This document shows, piece after piece, positions 10,736 through 19,224 of a stretch of 64,000 nucleotides of DNA. A model generated the notes under the pieces. The model was not told where the DNA came from, searched no databases, and saw only the letters and a list, made by a program, of their open reading frames with translations. The position numbers and the translations under genes are program-made. The DNA is from Nematopogon swammerdamellus (lineage: Eukaryota; Arthropoda; Insecta; Lepidoptera; Adelidae): the NCBI GenBank assembly GCA_946902875.1, contig OX336336.1, forward strand, positions 27,979,558 through 28,043,557, read 5' to 3'. Positions within the stretch are counted from its first letter, which is position 1, and every line of letters starts with the position of its first letter.

Positions 10736-10886
10736 CAAGGCGGACATAGAGGTCGTTGTCTAATTTATTAACACGCCTTTTGAAGATCCCAGGTTATAGG
10801 TAGTAGGGAACATCCTCGTCGGAAGACCACCGTTCCATATTTTCGCCGTACGACATAGGAACGATCCCTGTTTCCCTGTTGTACCG

Positions 10887-11602
10887 TGTGGGGCCGGTAC
10901 TTTAAAAGAATAGCCCCACTGCATCTCTCCCCGTGTATGTCGTAAAAGGCGACTAAGGGATATGACTCCCTTCTTATTATATTACTAGGTGGTTGGGTTT
11001 ATCCCGCCCGGGTTGATACCACCGCACTGAATGAAACGTCGGTCGAAACGGCTATGTAAATAGTTTGTGTTTTCCGACCAGTTCAGTGTAGCCGGCACGA
11101 TCAAAGGGGGAAGCACTGACATGGCACCTAGTTCACCCGGTGTTTTTTTTTTATGTAAACCAGCATGGGTGGCTGTGCCGAGAGACCAATGGTGCAGTCG
11201 ACAGAGACAAAATCACCTCTCCTCGCGAAACCACGCTCAGTTAGGTACCATGCCAGCAGATTTGCGGACTATTGCTAGGCTGTCTAGCCCGTTAATACGA
11301 CGCTTGAAGACACCCAGGTTAAAGGATTCAGGAAATACACTCGCCGGAAGACAGTTCCACACTCTAGCGGTGCGACAAAGAAACGATATAAAGAACCGAT
11401 GGGTTCTCAAAAGCCCAATGTCAACAACAAAAGGGTGCTGAGTCTCTCTGCGACGAGTCATGCGGAGGTAGGACGGGTGGCAGGGAATAAGGGATGCTAG
11501 TTCCACAGAGCAGCGTCCGTGATAGTATCTAGTTAAGGGCTGACATCACTGATGTTGTAGGTGATGTAGCCAACCGTATCAGTTTCCACAAAAAAAAAAA
11601 AA
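10887..11602 (+). mobile_element. SINE-A2, split by a LINE-1 insertion
   Basis: Starts with the replaced head (GTGTGGGGCCGGTACTTTAA, then CACTGCATCTCTCCCCGTG). It continues into the SINE-A body (ACCGCACTGAATGAAACGTC; TTCAGTGTAGCCGGCACGA) and breaks at CACCCGGTG (11140). It resumes at 11538 with GGGCTGACATCACTGATG and ends in poly-A near 11602. The break is filled by LINE-1 in reverse. The same head/body junction occurs at 28429 and 45070, so this is an amplified subfamily. Confidence 0.85.
11141..11530 (-). mobile_element. LINE-1 3' fragment nested in SINE-A2
   Basis: Poly-T and ATGTAAACCAGCATGGGTGG mark the reversed 3' end. The encoded C-terminus reads through R-T-H-R-F, R-T-A-R-V-W-N-C-L-P-A-S-V-F and F-K-R-R-I-N-G-L-D-S-L. 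The 5' truncation lies after GTGATAGTATCT, the same point as in the copy at 54674-55053. Confidence 0.85.
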
Positions 11603-11842
11603 CTTTCGAGAGGGGCGTTGCGTCGCGTCGCGGCGTGCCAGCATAAAGTAGGCGATATTTTCCGCCAAATGATGATGACCTGCTCCGTAGGAATCTGATC
11701 ACTGACGAGCTAAATTAACTGGAATGGCAATGTCTAACGTCTTATAAGGAGAACTTCCCTTCGATTTGAGGATATCAAAAATGTTTGACCAGCGTTGTTT
11801 GGTAAGAGGAGAGAAATAGCATTGATTTATTTTTATGATTCA

Positions 11843-12056
11843 CAAGCTGTGCCCGCGGCTCCGCCCGCTCTCATATTTCACTTCACTGCTAACCTCATAA
11901 GCCATTTAGCGTGATAGTAAGTAGCCTATAGTTGATGGGAAGAATCAAGCTATCCGTAGAATTTTGTTTTATTAAAATCGGTTCAGTGGTTCTCGAGTTA
12001 TAAGCGGACAGACAGACAGACAGACAGAAAGCAGACGTTGGATTTTATTATAGGTA
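11843..12056 (+). mobile_element. Repeat I copy
   Basis: CAAGCTGTGCCCGCGGCTCC start, then TAGCGTGATAGTAAGTAGCC, AAATCGGTTCAGTGGTTCTC, GACAGACAGACAG and a GGATTTTATTATAGGTA end. Copies of the same family form the foldback at 40068-41020. Non-coding, class uncertain. Confidence 0.8.
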
Positions 12057-12074
12057 AAGGATTAAACATTGTTT

Positions 12075-12630
12075 TTTAGGGTTCCGTAACGTAGTAACGA
12101 AGTCTATCCGTCTGTTTTACATTTAAAGGGCAGTATCTTTTGAACAGTAACCGGTTGAAATTTTCAAAGAATATGTTTTTTTGACTTCCCTGGATTGCTG
12201 GCTATACTGGACTAGACGAGAACACAACCGAGGCTGCTATGAGGCCATCTTACATCCAGTACGGTTGTACCAACCCAGTCGGCTACAATTTGAGCCTAGT
12301 AAGGGGCAAGGGAAGGAACATACAGTTTTACACCGGTTCCGAAAGGTGAAGCAGCAGGTGTAGGTATGCACGTGAACTTTTTCGTCAGAAAAAACTCATT
12401 GGTACACGCCGACCGTATTCGAAACCCGGCCCTCTCGCATGAGAAGCAACCAGTCGGCCACCCGCTGCTTGATGTGTTATTTATTATGGCGGATATCCTA
12501 AGAAATACTAATAAAACAAATTTTTACTAAATCTTTCTTAATTTCAATTTCTTGTTCATCATTAACAAGAAACGTGTTTTTTTGGGTTCCGTTATAGTTT
12601 CGCCATGTCCGTCCGTCTGTCTGTCCGCGG
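12075..12630 (+). mobile_element. Repeat E copy interrupted by SINE-B
   Basis: Head at 12075-12180 (TTAGGGTTCCGTAAC; GAAATTTTCAAAGAATATG). The family resumes after 12472 with TTATTATGGCGGATAT. The interruption is a reverse SINE-B. Confidence 0.7.
12181..12472 (-). mobile_element. SINE-B, 3'-truncated, nested in repeat E
   Basis: Reverse SINE-B from the CCCTGGATTGCTGGCTATAC part through the central domain (AACCCAGTCGGCTACAATTT) to the tRNA-like head (ATTCGAAACCCGG B-box region; GAGAAGC). The LINE-like tail is missing. Confidence 0.8.
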
Positions 12631-12764
12631 CTTAGCTCAGAGACCCTTAGTACTAGAAAGTGGTAAGATAAAAATTTTGAAATATTTTTTTTAGGGTTCC
12701 TCCCCTACACGTAAAGTGGGGATGAATTTTTTGCTCTTTTGTAACCACCATTGTAACAACGGTA

Positions 12765-12838
12765 ATACCGTTTTTGGCTCTGTCGACTGCACCAATGGTC
12801 CCTCGGCACAGCCACCCTTTTTGGTTTACATGAAAAAA
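12765..12838 (+). mobile_element. LINE-1 terminal scrap
   Basis: TTTTGGCTCTGTCGACTGCA, then CTCGGCACAGCCACCC and TTTACATGAAAAAA. Only about the last 75 bp. Confidence 0.7.
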
Positions 12839-13071
12839 GTACGTTACGTTCGGTTGCATGTTTGCCGACACTGTTCTCTGTTCAATGGCTCTAGAGGCTG
12901 TTGAGCCGTTGATAAATTTACGGGTGAGACGTGACATGTGCAGATATGGGGACGAGACGGCGCGACAGCTCGAGCGAAGAGCCTAGCGACTAGCGACACG
13001 GCAGCGGTGCGTATTAGTCCGCGCGCGAGCTCCGACGAATCGCAGGCTGTGAAAATAAATTTATTAGAGAA

Positions 13072-13440
13072 TAGCATTTGCCCGCGGCTTCGCTCGCGCG
13101 AAATTCGTATTTAAAAAGAAGAAATTAAGTGAGCCCGCGCTACCGTAGCTTTATTTCGGCGCGCGGAACAATTGGGTTTGCATGAGGGCCATCTTAGCCT
13201 AACCGGAACTGAATTTTATTTAGCCTATCCTGTGTCACGTCACGTATAGTTAAATAAGCTCGTACTAAGTTTCATCAAATTCGGATGATCATTTTAAGAG
13301 TTATGAAGGAACGTACATACATACATACAGAAAATATTTCTAAAAATTGTCTATTTAATTCTAGTATCATACATAGAGTCTACAAACGCAGTATGTCATA
13401 AAACAAAGTAACTTACTCCATGACCATACCTTACAGATTT
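13072..13440 (-). mobile_element. Repeat D copy, reverse
   Basis: GCCCGCGGCTTCGCTCGCGC start, TTTCGGCGCGCGGAACAATT, CATCAAATTCGGATGATC, then an ATACATACATAC run. In the sense orientation (43045, 49990, 62985) the family ends in CAAAAGCTAG or CAAACCTAG followed by T. That would suit a Helitron-like CTRR-T terminus, but I cannot prove the class. Confidence 0.7.
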
Positions 13441-13657
13441 ATTATTAGTATTGATATTGATTGATGATTGATTGATGATTTTTACATTGACATGAAATGA
13501 TTTATTTTTTCGTCACACAACAACTCAAATAATTACAAACACAAATAAACATATAACATGTCACGAAAAGGGGGACCACTCAGCTGACTCACTATCCGAG
13601 ATAGCGAAGCAGATTTTCAGGGGCTCCCTTATAAATTAGTATAATATAACTCGCAGA

Positions 13658-13661
13658 GTAT
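13658..13661. repeat. Target-site duplication (left), GTAT
   Basis: GTAT immediately precedes the TG of the left LTR. The same four bases follow the CA of the right LTR. Confidence 0.9.
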
Positions 13662-14055
13662 TGTGACGAATCACAACCTACCTCAATGAAAATAGCTAGC
13701 AATAGGACGTATGAAGGCTGGCTGGTAAAATGTTATAAGGCGTAGGAGTTAGTTTAGCGCCTGGGTAGTGAGTATAGCAATGAGACCGCGTTGCGTATAA
13801 ATTGTAGCGGGTGGCATGTAGTCAGGCGCAGATAATACAACTTGCATACATTTTGAACAGGAATAGCTAGCAACACCGTATAAGCGAGAAATGATGATAG
13901 ATAAGTATTATAGGTCGGCATGCAGTAAGATATAGGACGAATTGACTGTATTACATCTACTTTTGTGAATTCGTAGCATTTTTCAGAGATTAGTTACTGA
14001 AAGTTTTAGGGAAATATGGAACGCATTTTTAAGGAAATTTTCTTCAGGCATTGTG

Positions 14056-14152
14056 ATTGGTCGACCAATGGGAGACGCGGAAATGATGTTGGGGATGATT
14101 TCCGATTGGTCGTGGGGGTGAGGGTGGGAGTAAGAAAGCGAGGCTATTTAAG
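14056..14152 (+). promoter_or_regulatory. Predicted LTR pol II promoter
   Basis: A perfect palindrome ATTGGTCGACCAAT (14056-14069) gives two head-to-head CCAAT boxes. A further ATTGG lies at 14105-14109, then a G-rich GTGGGGGTGAGGGTGGG stretch, then a TATA-like TATTTAAG at 14145-14152. A start near 14172-14182 would make U3 about 0.5 kb and R+U5 about 2 kb. The identical block in the 3' LTR lies 11,707 bp downstream. Inference from motifs only. Confidence 0.6.
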
Positions 14153-14469
14153 GGCGTGTAACACGGTAGGAGCACTTTTTCTGCAGCTGCGAGCCTCGAG
14201 GGAACAACGTGCCTGAGCCCCGGTCATCTCTAAGTCGCATCGAGCGCCATTGTTTTCCGGCATCAACGCTTCGGTGAGTCTCGGACGCCGCGCGATATTT
14301 TGGAGTTTTCTAGTTGCAATTCGACCAGTTCTATTAAATTGCATTGTCTTGAAGTCTTCTTTTGGTGGCTGGGCTAGTTTTGGAAACAATACTGGCTTTT
14401 CAGAAATTATTTGCTAGTATTAGGGATGTGAAATATTTTTATATGGACCATCACTGGAGCACTGTGTGG

Positions 14470-14800
14470 GATGCTAGCTATGCTGAAATATGCATACATG
14501 CATACTATTACAGGGCTCTTTCCTTTTTGGAGCACTGGGTGAGGGAGCGGGTACGCTGAAATATGCATGCACGCCCACTCACGCAGAGTTCTTTCATGGA
14601 ATGTTGTGAGGGAAGCGGGTACGCTGAAATATGCATACACGCACGATCTCACAGGGTTCTTCCTTGGAACGTTGTATGTTGGTTGCGGGTACGCTGAAAT
14701 ATGCATGCGCGCGCACTCATGCGAGGTTCTTTTCCTTTCGATGGAATGTTGGGTGGCAACGCTAGCTATGCTGAATAAGCATACACGCTTGTTCGCACAA
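14470..14800 (+). repeat. Five-copy ~70-bp motif array inside the LTR
   Basis: The core GCTGAAATATGCAT starts at 14482, 14555, 14623 and 14693. A variant, GCTGAATAAGCAT, starts at 14770. Spacing is 68-77 bp. Between cores three TTC-N3/4-GAA palindromes occur (14593-14601, 14660-14669, 14737-14746). Each core is preceded by GGGTACGC or GCTAGCTAT and followed by ACACGC or a similar sequence. It lies downstream of the TATA box, so it could act as a DNA enhancer or as a structured leader RNA. Confidence 0.8.
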
Positions 14801-14954
14801 GATTCAGTTCATTCTCTATGATATCACGAGAAAATGCCTCGTGGTAAGAAGACGTAACATAATGTCGAAGAGCAACTGGAATTCTGGCTAAATTATCAAA
14901 TTAAAACGTGGGTAGTTAGGTTCTTCAAACACTAAATTCATATTGGTAGGTTAG

Positions 14955-15325
14955 TCATGTAGCTGTGTGAATTAATTCTCCTTAATCTTGCAAGGGAGAG
15001 AGGGTTCGCTTCGTGGGAACGAGTAGTATCATAGCGTGTAGTATTTAGTGAGGTAGGTACTAGGAAGACCAGGTAAGTACCCCTCAGTAATTCTCCTTAA
15101 TCCTGCTAGGCCGTGGGGACCTTTTCATTTTATTAGTATTAAAGTCATATGGTAGGTTAGCCATGTAGCTGTGTGAATTAATTCTCCTTAATCCTGCAAG
15201 GGAGAGAGGGTTCACTTCGTGAGAACGAGTAGTACCATAGTGTGTAGTATTTAGTGAGGTTAGGTACTAGGAAGACCAGGTAAATACCCCACAGTGGTTC
15301 TCCTTAGTCCTGCTAGGGGGAGAGG
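14955..15325 (+). repeat. Duplicated ~185-bp LTR module with donor-like sites
   Basis: GGTAGGTTAG-CATGTAGCTG through TGTGTGAATTAATTCTCC, GGGAGAGAGGGTTC and GTAGTATTTAGTGAGG to GGAAGACCAGGTAA occurs twice, at about 14951-15112 and 15151-15325. Each copy contains an ACCAG/GTAA site (GT at 15073 and 15280). The first, CAGGTAAGTA, is a full match to the metazoan 5' splice-site consensus. Confidence 0.75.
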
Positions 15326-15723
15326 TCCCGATTGTTATGATCTGTTAGAGCGATACCTATTCTATCTGGGCGAAGGAGTGGCGGTACTCTAAGGACCGGT
15401 GCAAGCTGAGCCGACCGTCTGAGGAGGAAACCTGTGGTAGCCTTCTTTCGATAGGCGGAGTCCGTCGGACAAAGTACTTCGAGGTCAGGATAGGGACCAC
15501 ACACACACACACTTACACACACACGCACGCCTTTAGGATTTGGGGTCCGCAGGGGCCCTAAATCATCCACATTACACCACGAATTTCATTTTAAATCTCT
15601 TCCTAAGAGAAACAGTTTCTTCACAGGATAGGAATCAAAGGGGGCCATTAGGTATACAAAATAGAGCTGCTGGTAGTAAAGCAGCCCTATATGGATGATG
15701 GCCACTGTGAGGAGCGTGGAGAG

Positions 15724-15785
15724 CCCGGGTGAGGAAACCCGGACTTGTGGAGCTCCTTACTTCCCCCTCCGGGGGGAAATTGTTT
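15724..15785 (+). other. Tandem stem-loops in the LTR
   Basis: CCCGGGT-GAGG-AAACCCGG forms one hairpin. TTCCCCC-TCC-GGGGGGAA forms a second a few bases later, both G/C-rich. Copied exactly in the 3' LTR. They could stall reverse transcriptase, stabilise the RNA or serve as a packaging structure; the sequence does not decide. Confidence 0.6.
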
Positions 15786-16219
15786 GAATAATTTGAAAAT
15801 TACTGGTGAACACAATCTCTGGGAGGAGAGAACACAGACAATTACAATGTGATGGAAGAGACATAGCAATATAGGAGAGGGGGACTTAGGCAGAAAATTA
15901 CATATGTAGTTAGAATATTATTCGAAGAACAAAGGTTAGGATAGAAAGCTAGGGATTGAGTTAGTACTCTGGGTTATACGGTTACACAACGCTTCCTCGA
16001 AGAGAGGAAGATACAGGGTCCATCTACACTTAATTCAGTGTATACGTATGTATACATTGATTGAGTTTACCTAGAGATCACTTGAATGCTAAACGCAGGC
16101 CATGTTTTATTTTAGAGGTTACTCGCGGAAGCGTGGAATTTCGGAATAATTATTCGACGACACCTATCAGGTGAAGTATAAATACAAAATATACTTTGGT
16201 GGGAGGCTAGTTCGTCGCA

Positions 16220-16465
16220 GTGGTGCCTAAGACCAGGATAGTTCCTATCTAAATCTAGGATACCTAGGGTTCAAAAAAAAAAAAAAACAAAAAAAAAATT
16301 GATTTAAAAAAAAAAATTATTAAATAAAAGGGAAAATTGAATAACAATCTAGTACGTTGAAGTGGAGCCTTAAGACCAGGCTAGATTCTATCCAAATCTA
16401 GGATACCTAGGGTTCAGAAAAAAAAAGAGGGAAAAATGGAAGAAAAATGTAGTTCGTTGCGGTAG
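16220..16465 (+). repeat. Candidate primer-binding zone, reiterated
   Basis: One base after the LTR, TGGTGCCTAAGACCAGG begins (16221), in the usual position and with the usual TGG start of a tRNA primer-binding site. I could not match it to a particular tRNA. The region from the LTR end through CTAGGATACCTAGGGTTC (16273) recurs diverged at about 16352-16418 (GAAGTGGAGCCTTAAGACC). A third, weaker copy of the LTR end is at about 16453 (TTCGTTGCGGTAGTTCAGGAC). A-rich tracts separate the copies. Confidence 0.55.
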
Positions 16466-17839
16466 TTCAGGACAATAATAGGGGTCTTATATACTCAAAA
16501 GCGATAGGAAAAAATCCAACTCATAGGGAGTAGCGATATAAGTAAATAGCGTTATAGGAAGTGATAATTCGGTGAGGAAATGTGTGAAAAGTGGTTCGTG
16601 GAACGCGGTGCTGACTGGCAGTTTCGCGAGAGAAGAGATTTGGACTCCCGCCTACGAGGCGGGAGGTTTCGCCGCTTGAAGCTGAGAGTGAGTACATATT
16701 TCATTTTCCGGCGCGAGTGCAGTCTGTGTACAATTAGTTAATTACAGAAATATTGTCTACAATTTGCCGACAATGTTGCTAGAAAACCGATTTTAACGTG
16801 ATCAAATTGTCACCAGAAAGTCGACTAGAGATTCATCTTTGAGTTCGTAAAAGAAAATTGCTTACATTTCCTTCTAGGAAGTTCATTATCATTGTTCTGC
16901 GGACAACTAGAAATAGTTAAGTGAAACCCAATTTTGACCAATGGGATGTGAGCGCCGGTGCGGGATGGCTAGAATGAGCAGCGCCGTGATAGGAAAAAAA
17001 AATCTGTTTGCACGAAGAATGTAGTCGGGTTGAGAGGTGATAGACTAAACAAAGTGGAAGTTAGGGGAATGGTATGTATGAATGGTGTGAGGCATATTTC
17101 TAAGCGGAATGTTAGCAACTTCGTAGAAGTAAGGTGGGGCCAAAGGGAAATATTTTATCCAGAGATTGTGAAACTAAAATCAATAATTTATTCCGGGTAC
17201 ACCGAGATATAGCAGGAAGAGGAAAATTTTTTTTATATGGGTTATCGGAAAAATTGTGCTATAAGCCTAAAAGCCAATTAATTAAGAATCCTAGAATGAG
17301 CTAAAATCAACAATATTGTAGTAAGAATATTCTATGAAAACCTTAGTTGTAAAATTGGATAGCCATTCTACTTAAGTTAAGGCACGCCAACTGAGCGCGG
17401 AGGGCTTCATACCTAAAACACTGAAGTTATGTTCGAAAATAATATTGTCATGTGTAATAATTAGGTACACTCGTGCGCGAAATAGTTTATCGGGGCCAGT
17501 TTGAGGTCAATAAAGGGAATTTTCTAGTTGTTTTTGTGGAAAGGAAGTTAGTTGGGGTGTAAGCTTCCTTTGTAAAATAAAAAAGCCGTAAAATATGTGT
17601 GTTTGAAAAGAGTGGTTATGTTTGACCGGGTTCCAACAGACTCATTTAATTTTTGGTTGGGATTGTCGCCGATGAATAAAAAGATTCGAATCTTTATTTC
17701 ATTTTTGTGGGAGCGAGAAGAATGAAACATGGCATTTTGGAAATGTATAATGGATGTTTAGTAAATAATTTGTGTAGTAGTGATAAGGTGTGAATTTTAG
17801 GCTCCAAAGTAGGTATTTCGCGAACTAGTAGCGAGCGAA
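16466..17839. other. LTR-element interior, unassigned; one strong hairpin
   Basis: No coding family recognised. At about 16646-16666, CTCCCGCC-TACGA-GGCGGGAG makes an 8-bp perfect stem, followed by GAGAGTGAGTA, which resembles a splice donor. The frames at 17030-17212 (+) and 17548-17730 (-) are short and unlike any family I know. Confidence 0.5.
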
Positions 17840-18600
17840 GGTATGGCACTTACTAGTAGGTGATGGTAGGTTAAGGTTAGGGGATCCCAGTTAATTGATG
17901 TGACTAATTAGGTGCCATGTACAAGTGAAGGTTAGTTGTAAAGTTGTGTATAGGTCTGACTTTTCGTGTGTGGGCAATATGGTACTTACTAGATTAGGTT
18001 AGTGGTAAATAAAGGTCATGTTGTACAAGTTGACCAGTGGAAGTAATTAGGTGCCTTGTACAATGTTGGTTAGGTCATGAGGTTGAGTCTTGGTCAGATT
18101 TTGTGTGTGTGTGGCGAATAGAGGCTCTTAGTGAACATGCCGAATACGTGGTTCATTTCGAGTGAGTGGTTTTGGGCTTGAATGTAGTGTTTGTTTATTG
18201 ATAGGGAATGGATTATTAAGTTTGTTTATTTTGGAGCTGATTGGCTGGTATGAGGAATGGGGGGTTCCAGTTGCTTGCTGTATGGGGAATGTATGAGTCA
18301 AAGGGTTAGAAGGGGGAATAAGTGCCATGTCGGAGAACGTACCGGACGAGATATTGAATTTTGGTCGGTCATGCATGAGTGTTTTGGGTCGGTCCGTGCG
18401 GAATGTGGGAGGTATGGATTATAAGGAGTATGGCAATTAGGTACCATGACAGAGGTCGAGGTTTCGATTTTAGGTTGCGGTCGTATGTATAGGTGTCAAA
18501 AGGTGAGAGGGCCAGTTGGTGAGTGTTGATGCGGATGGAGGTCGAATTAAACCTGTCGATTTGTGATCCATATCGAGTGAGTGGTTTTAGATTTGCCCAT
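17840..18600. repeat. Highly diverged tandem repeat zone
   Basis: Recurring blocks about 100-200 bp apart: (A)CTTACTAG-(A)GGT, AATTAGGTGCCATGTAC or AGTGCCATGTCGG, and TCGAGTGAGTGGTTTTGG or TCGAGTGAGTGGTTTTAG. Order is kept but sequence has drifted, so the unit length is not exact. G+T-rich on this strand. Confidence 0.5.
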
Positions 18601-18716
18601 AAATGTGTTTGCTTAATGAATTAGACTAATTTATATATCATATTTGATACATATGTAGGTACATGTTGCACGCGTTGAAAGTAAACAGTCGGGGTGGGCG
18701 GAGTGATTGGTGTTGT

Positions 18717-18775
18717 GCGGCGGGAGCTCTGGTGAATTGCAGCACAACGCCGAGCACCACGTGGTGCAAATTATT
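18717..18775 (+). repeat. Captured SINE-C-like scrap inside the LTR element
   Basis: GAGCTCTGGTGAATTGCAGC followed by ACAACGCCGAGCACCACG resembles the SINE-C segment at 49678-49720 (GAGCTTGGGTGAATTTCAGC, ACAACACGGACTACCACG). The match is short and diverged. Confidence 0.5.
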
Positions 18776-18825
18776 TTATACCTAAGTTTGGTTATTGTGC
18801 GGGCTACAAAGTTGTGTCAGGGGTT

Positions 18826-19215
18826 TCTAACTTTTCTAAAGGGAAGTGTCAGGGGTTACAAACCTTTTTCCAAATTTAGATTGTCAGGGATTTCGAAATT
18901 TTCCAAATTCATGATAAGTCAGGGGTGCTCAAACTTTTCTAAATTTATATTGTCAGGGATTTCGAACTTTTCAAATTCATGATAAGTCAGGGGTGCCCAA
19001 ACTTTACCAAATTTAGATTGTCAGGGATTTCGAAATTTTTCAAATTCATGATAAGTCAGGGGTGCTCAAACTTACCAAATTTAGATTGTCAGGGATTTCG
19101 AACTTTTTCAAATTCATGATAAGTCAGGGGTTCTCAAAAGTTTCCAAATTAAGTTTGTGTCAGGGATTTCGAACCATTTCAAAATCGTGGCATGTCAGGG
19201 GTTTACAACTTTATT
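18826..19215 (+). repeat. Tandem array 1, ~68-bp period
   Basis: TTGTCAGGGATTTCGAA recurs near 18881, 18949, 19018 and 19086. It alternates with AAGTCAGGGGTGCTCAAAC, so each ~68-bp period is made of two related ~34-bp halves. The frame running through it is repetitive and has no known domain. Confidence 0.85.
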
Positions 19216-19224
19216 TACAAAAAT

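Larger units (their letters stand above)
13662..16219 (+). repeat. 5' long terminal repeat, 2,558 bp
   Basis: Begins TGTGACGAATCACAACC and ends GGCTAGTTCGTCGCA. It has a short upstream region with a promoter at 14056-14152, then about 2 kb downstream of the presumed start. The downstream part carries the five-copy motif array (14470-14800), a duplicated ~185-bp module (14955-15325), a CA microsatellite (about 15499-15530) and hairpins (15724-15785). A possible poly(A) signal is ATTAAA at 14333-14338; no AATAAA was seen. Short frames such as MERIFKEI... at 14016 are unlikely to be genes. Confidence 0.93.

Noticed and set aside
14016..15869. Short frames inside the LTR (for example 14016-14216, 14407-14706, 15313-15570)
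   Set aside because: They recur in the 3' LTR only because the LTR is duplicated. The 99-codon frame follows the ~70-bp motif array. None resembles Gag or any regulatory protein I know.
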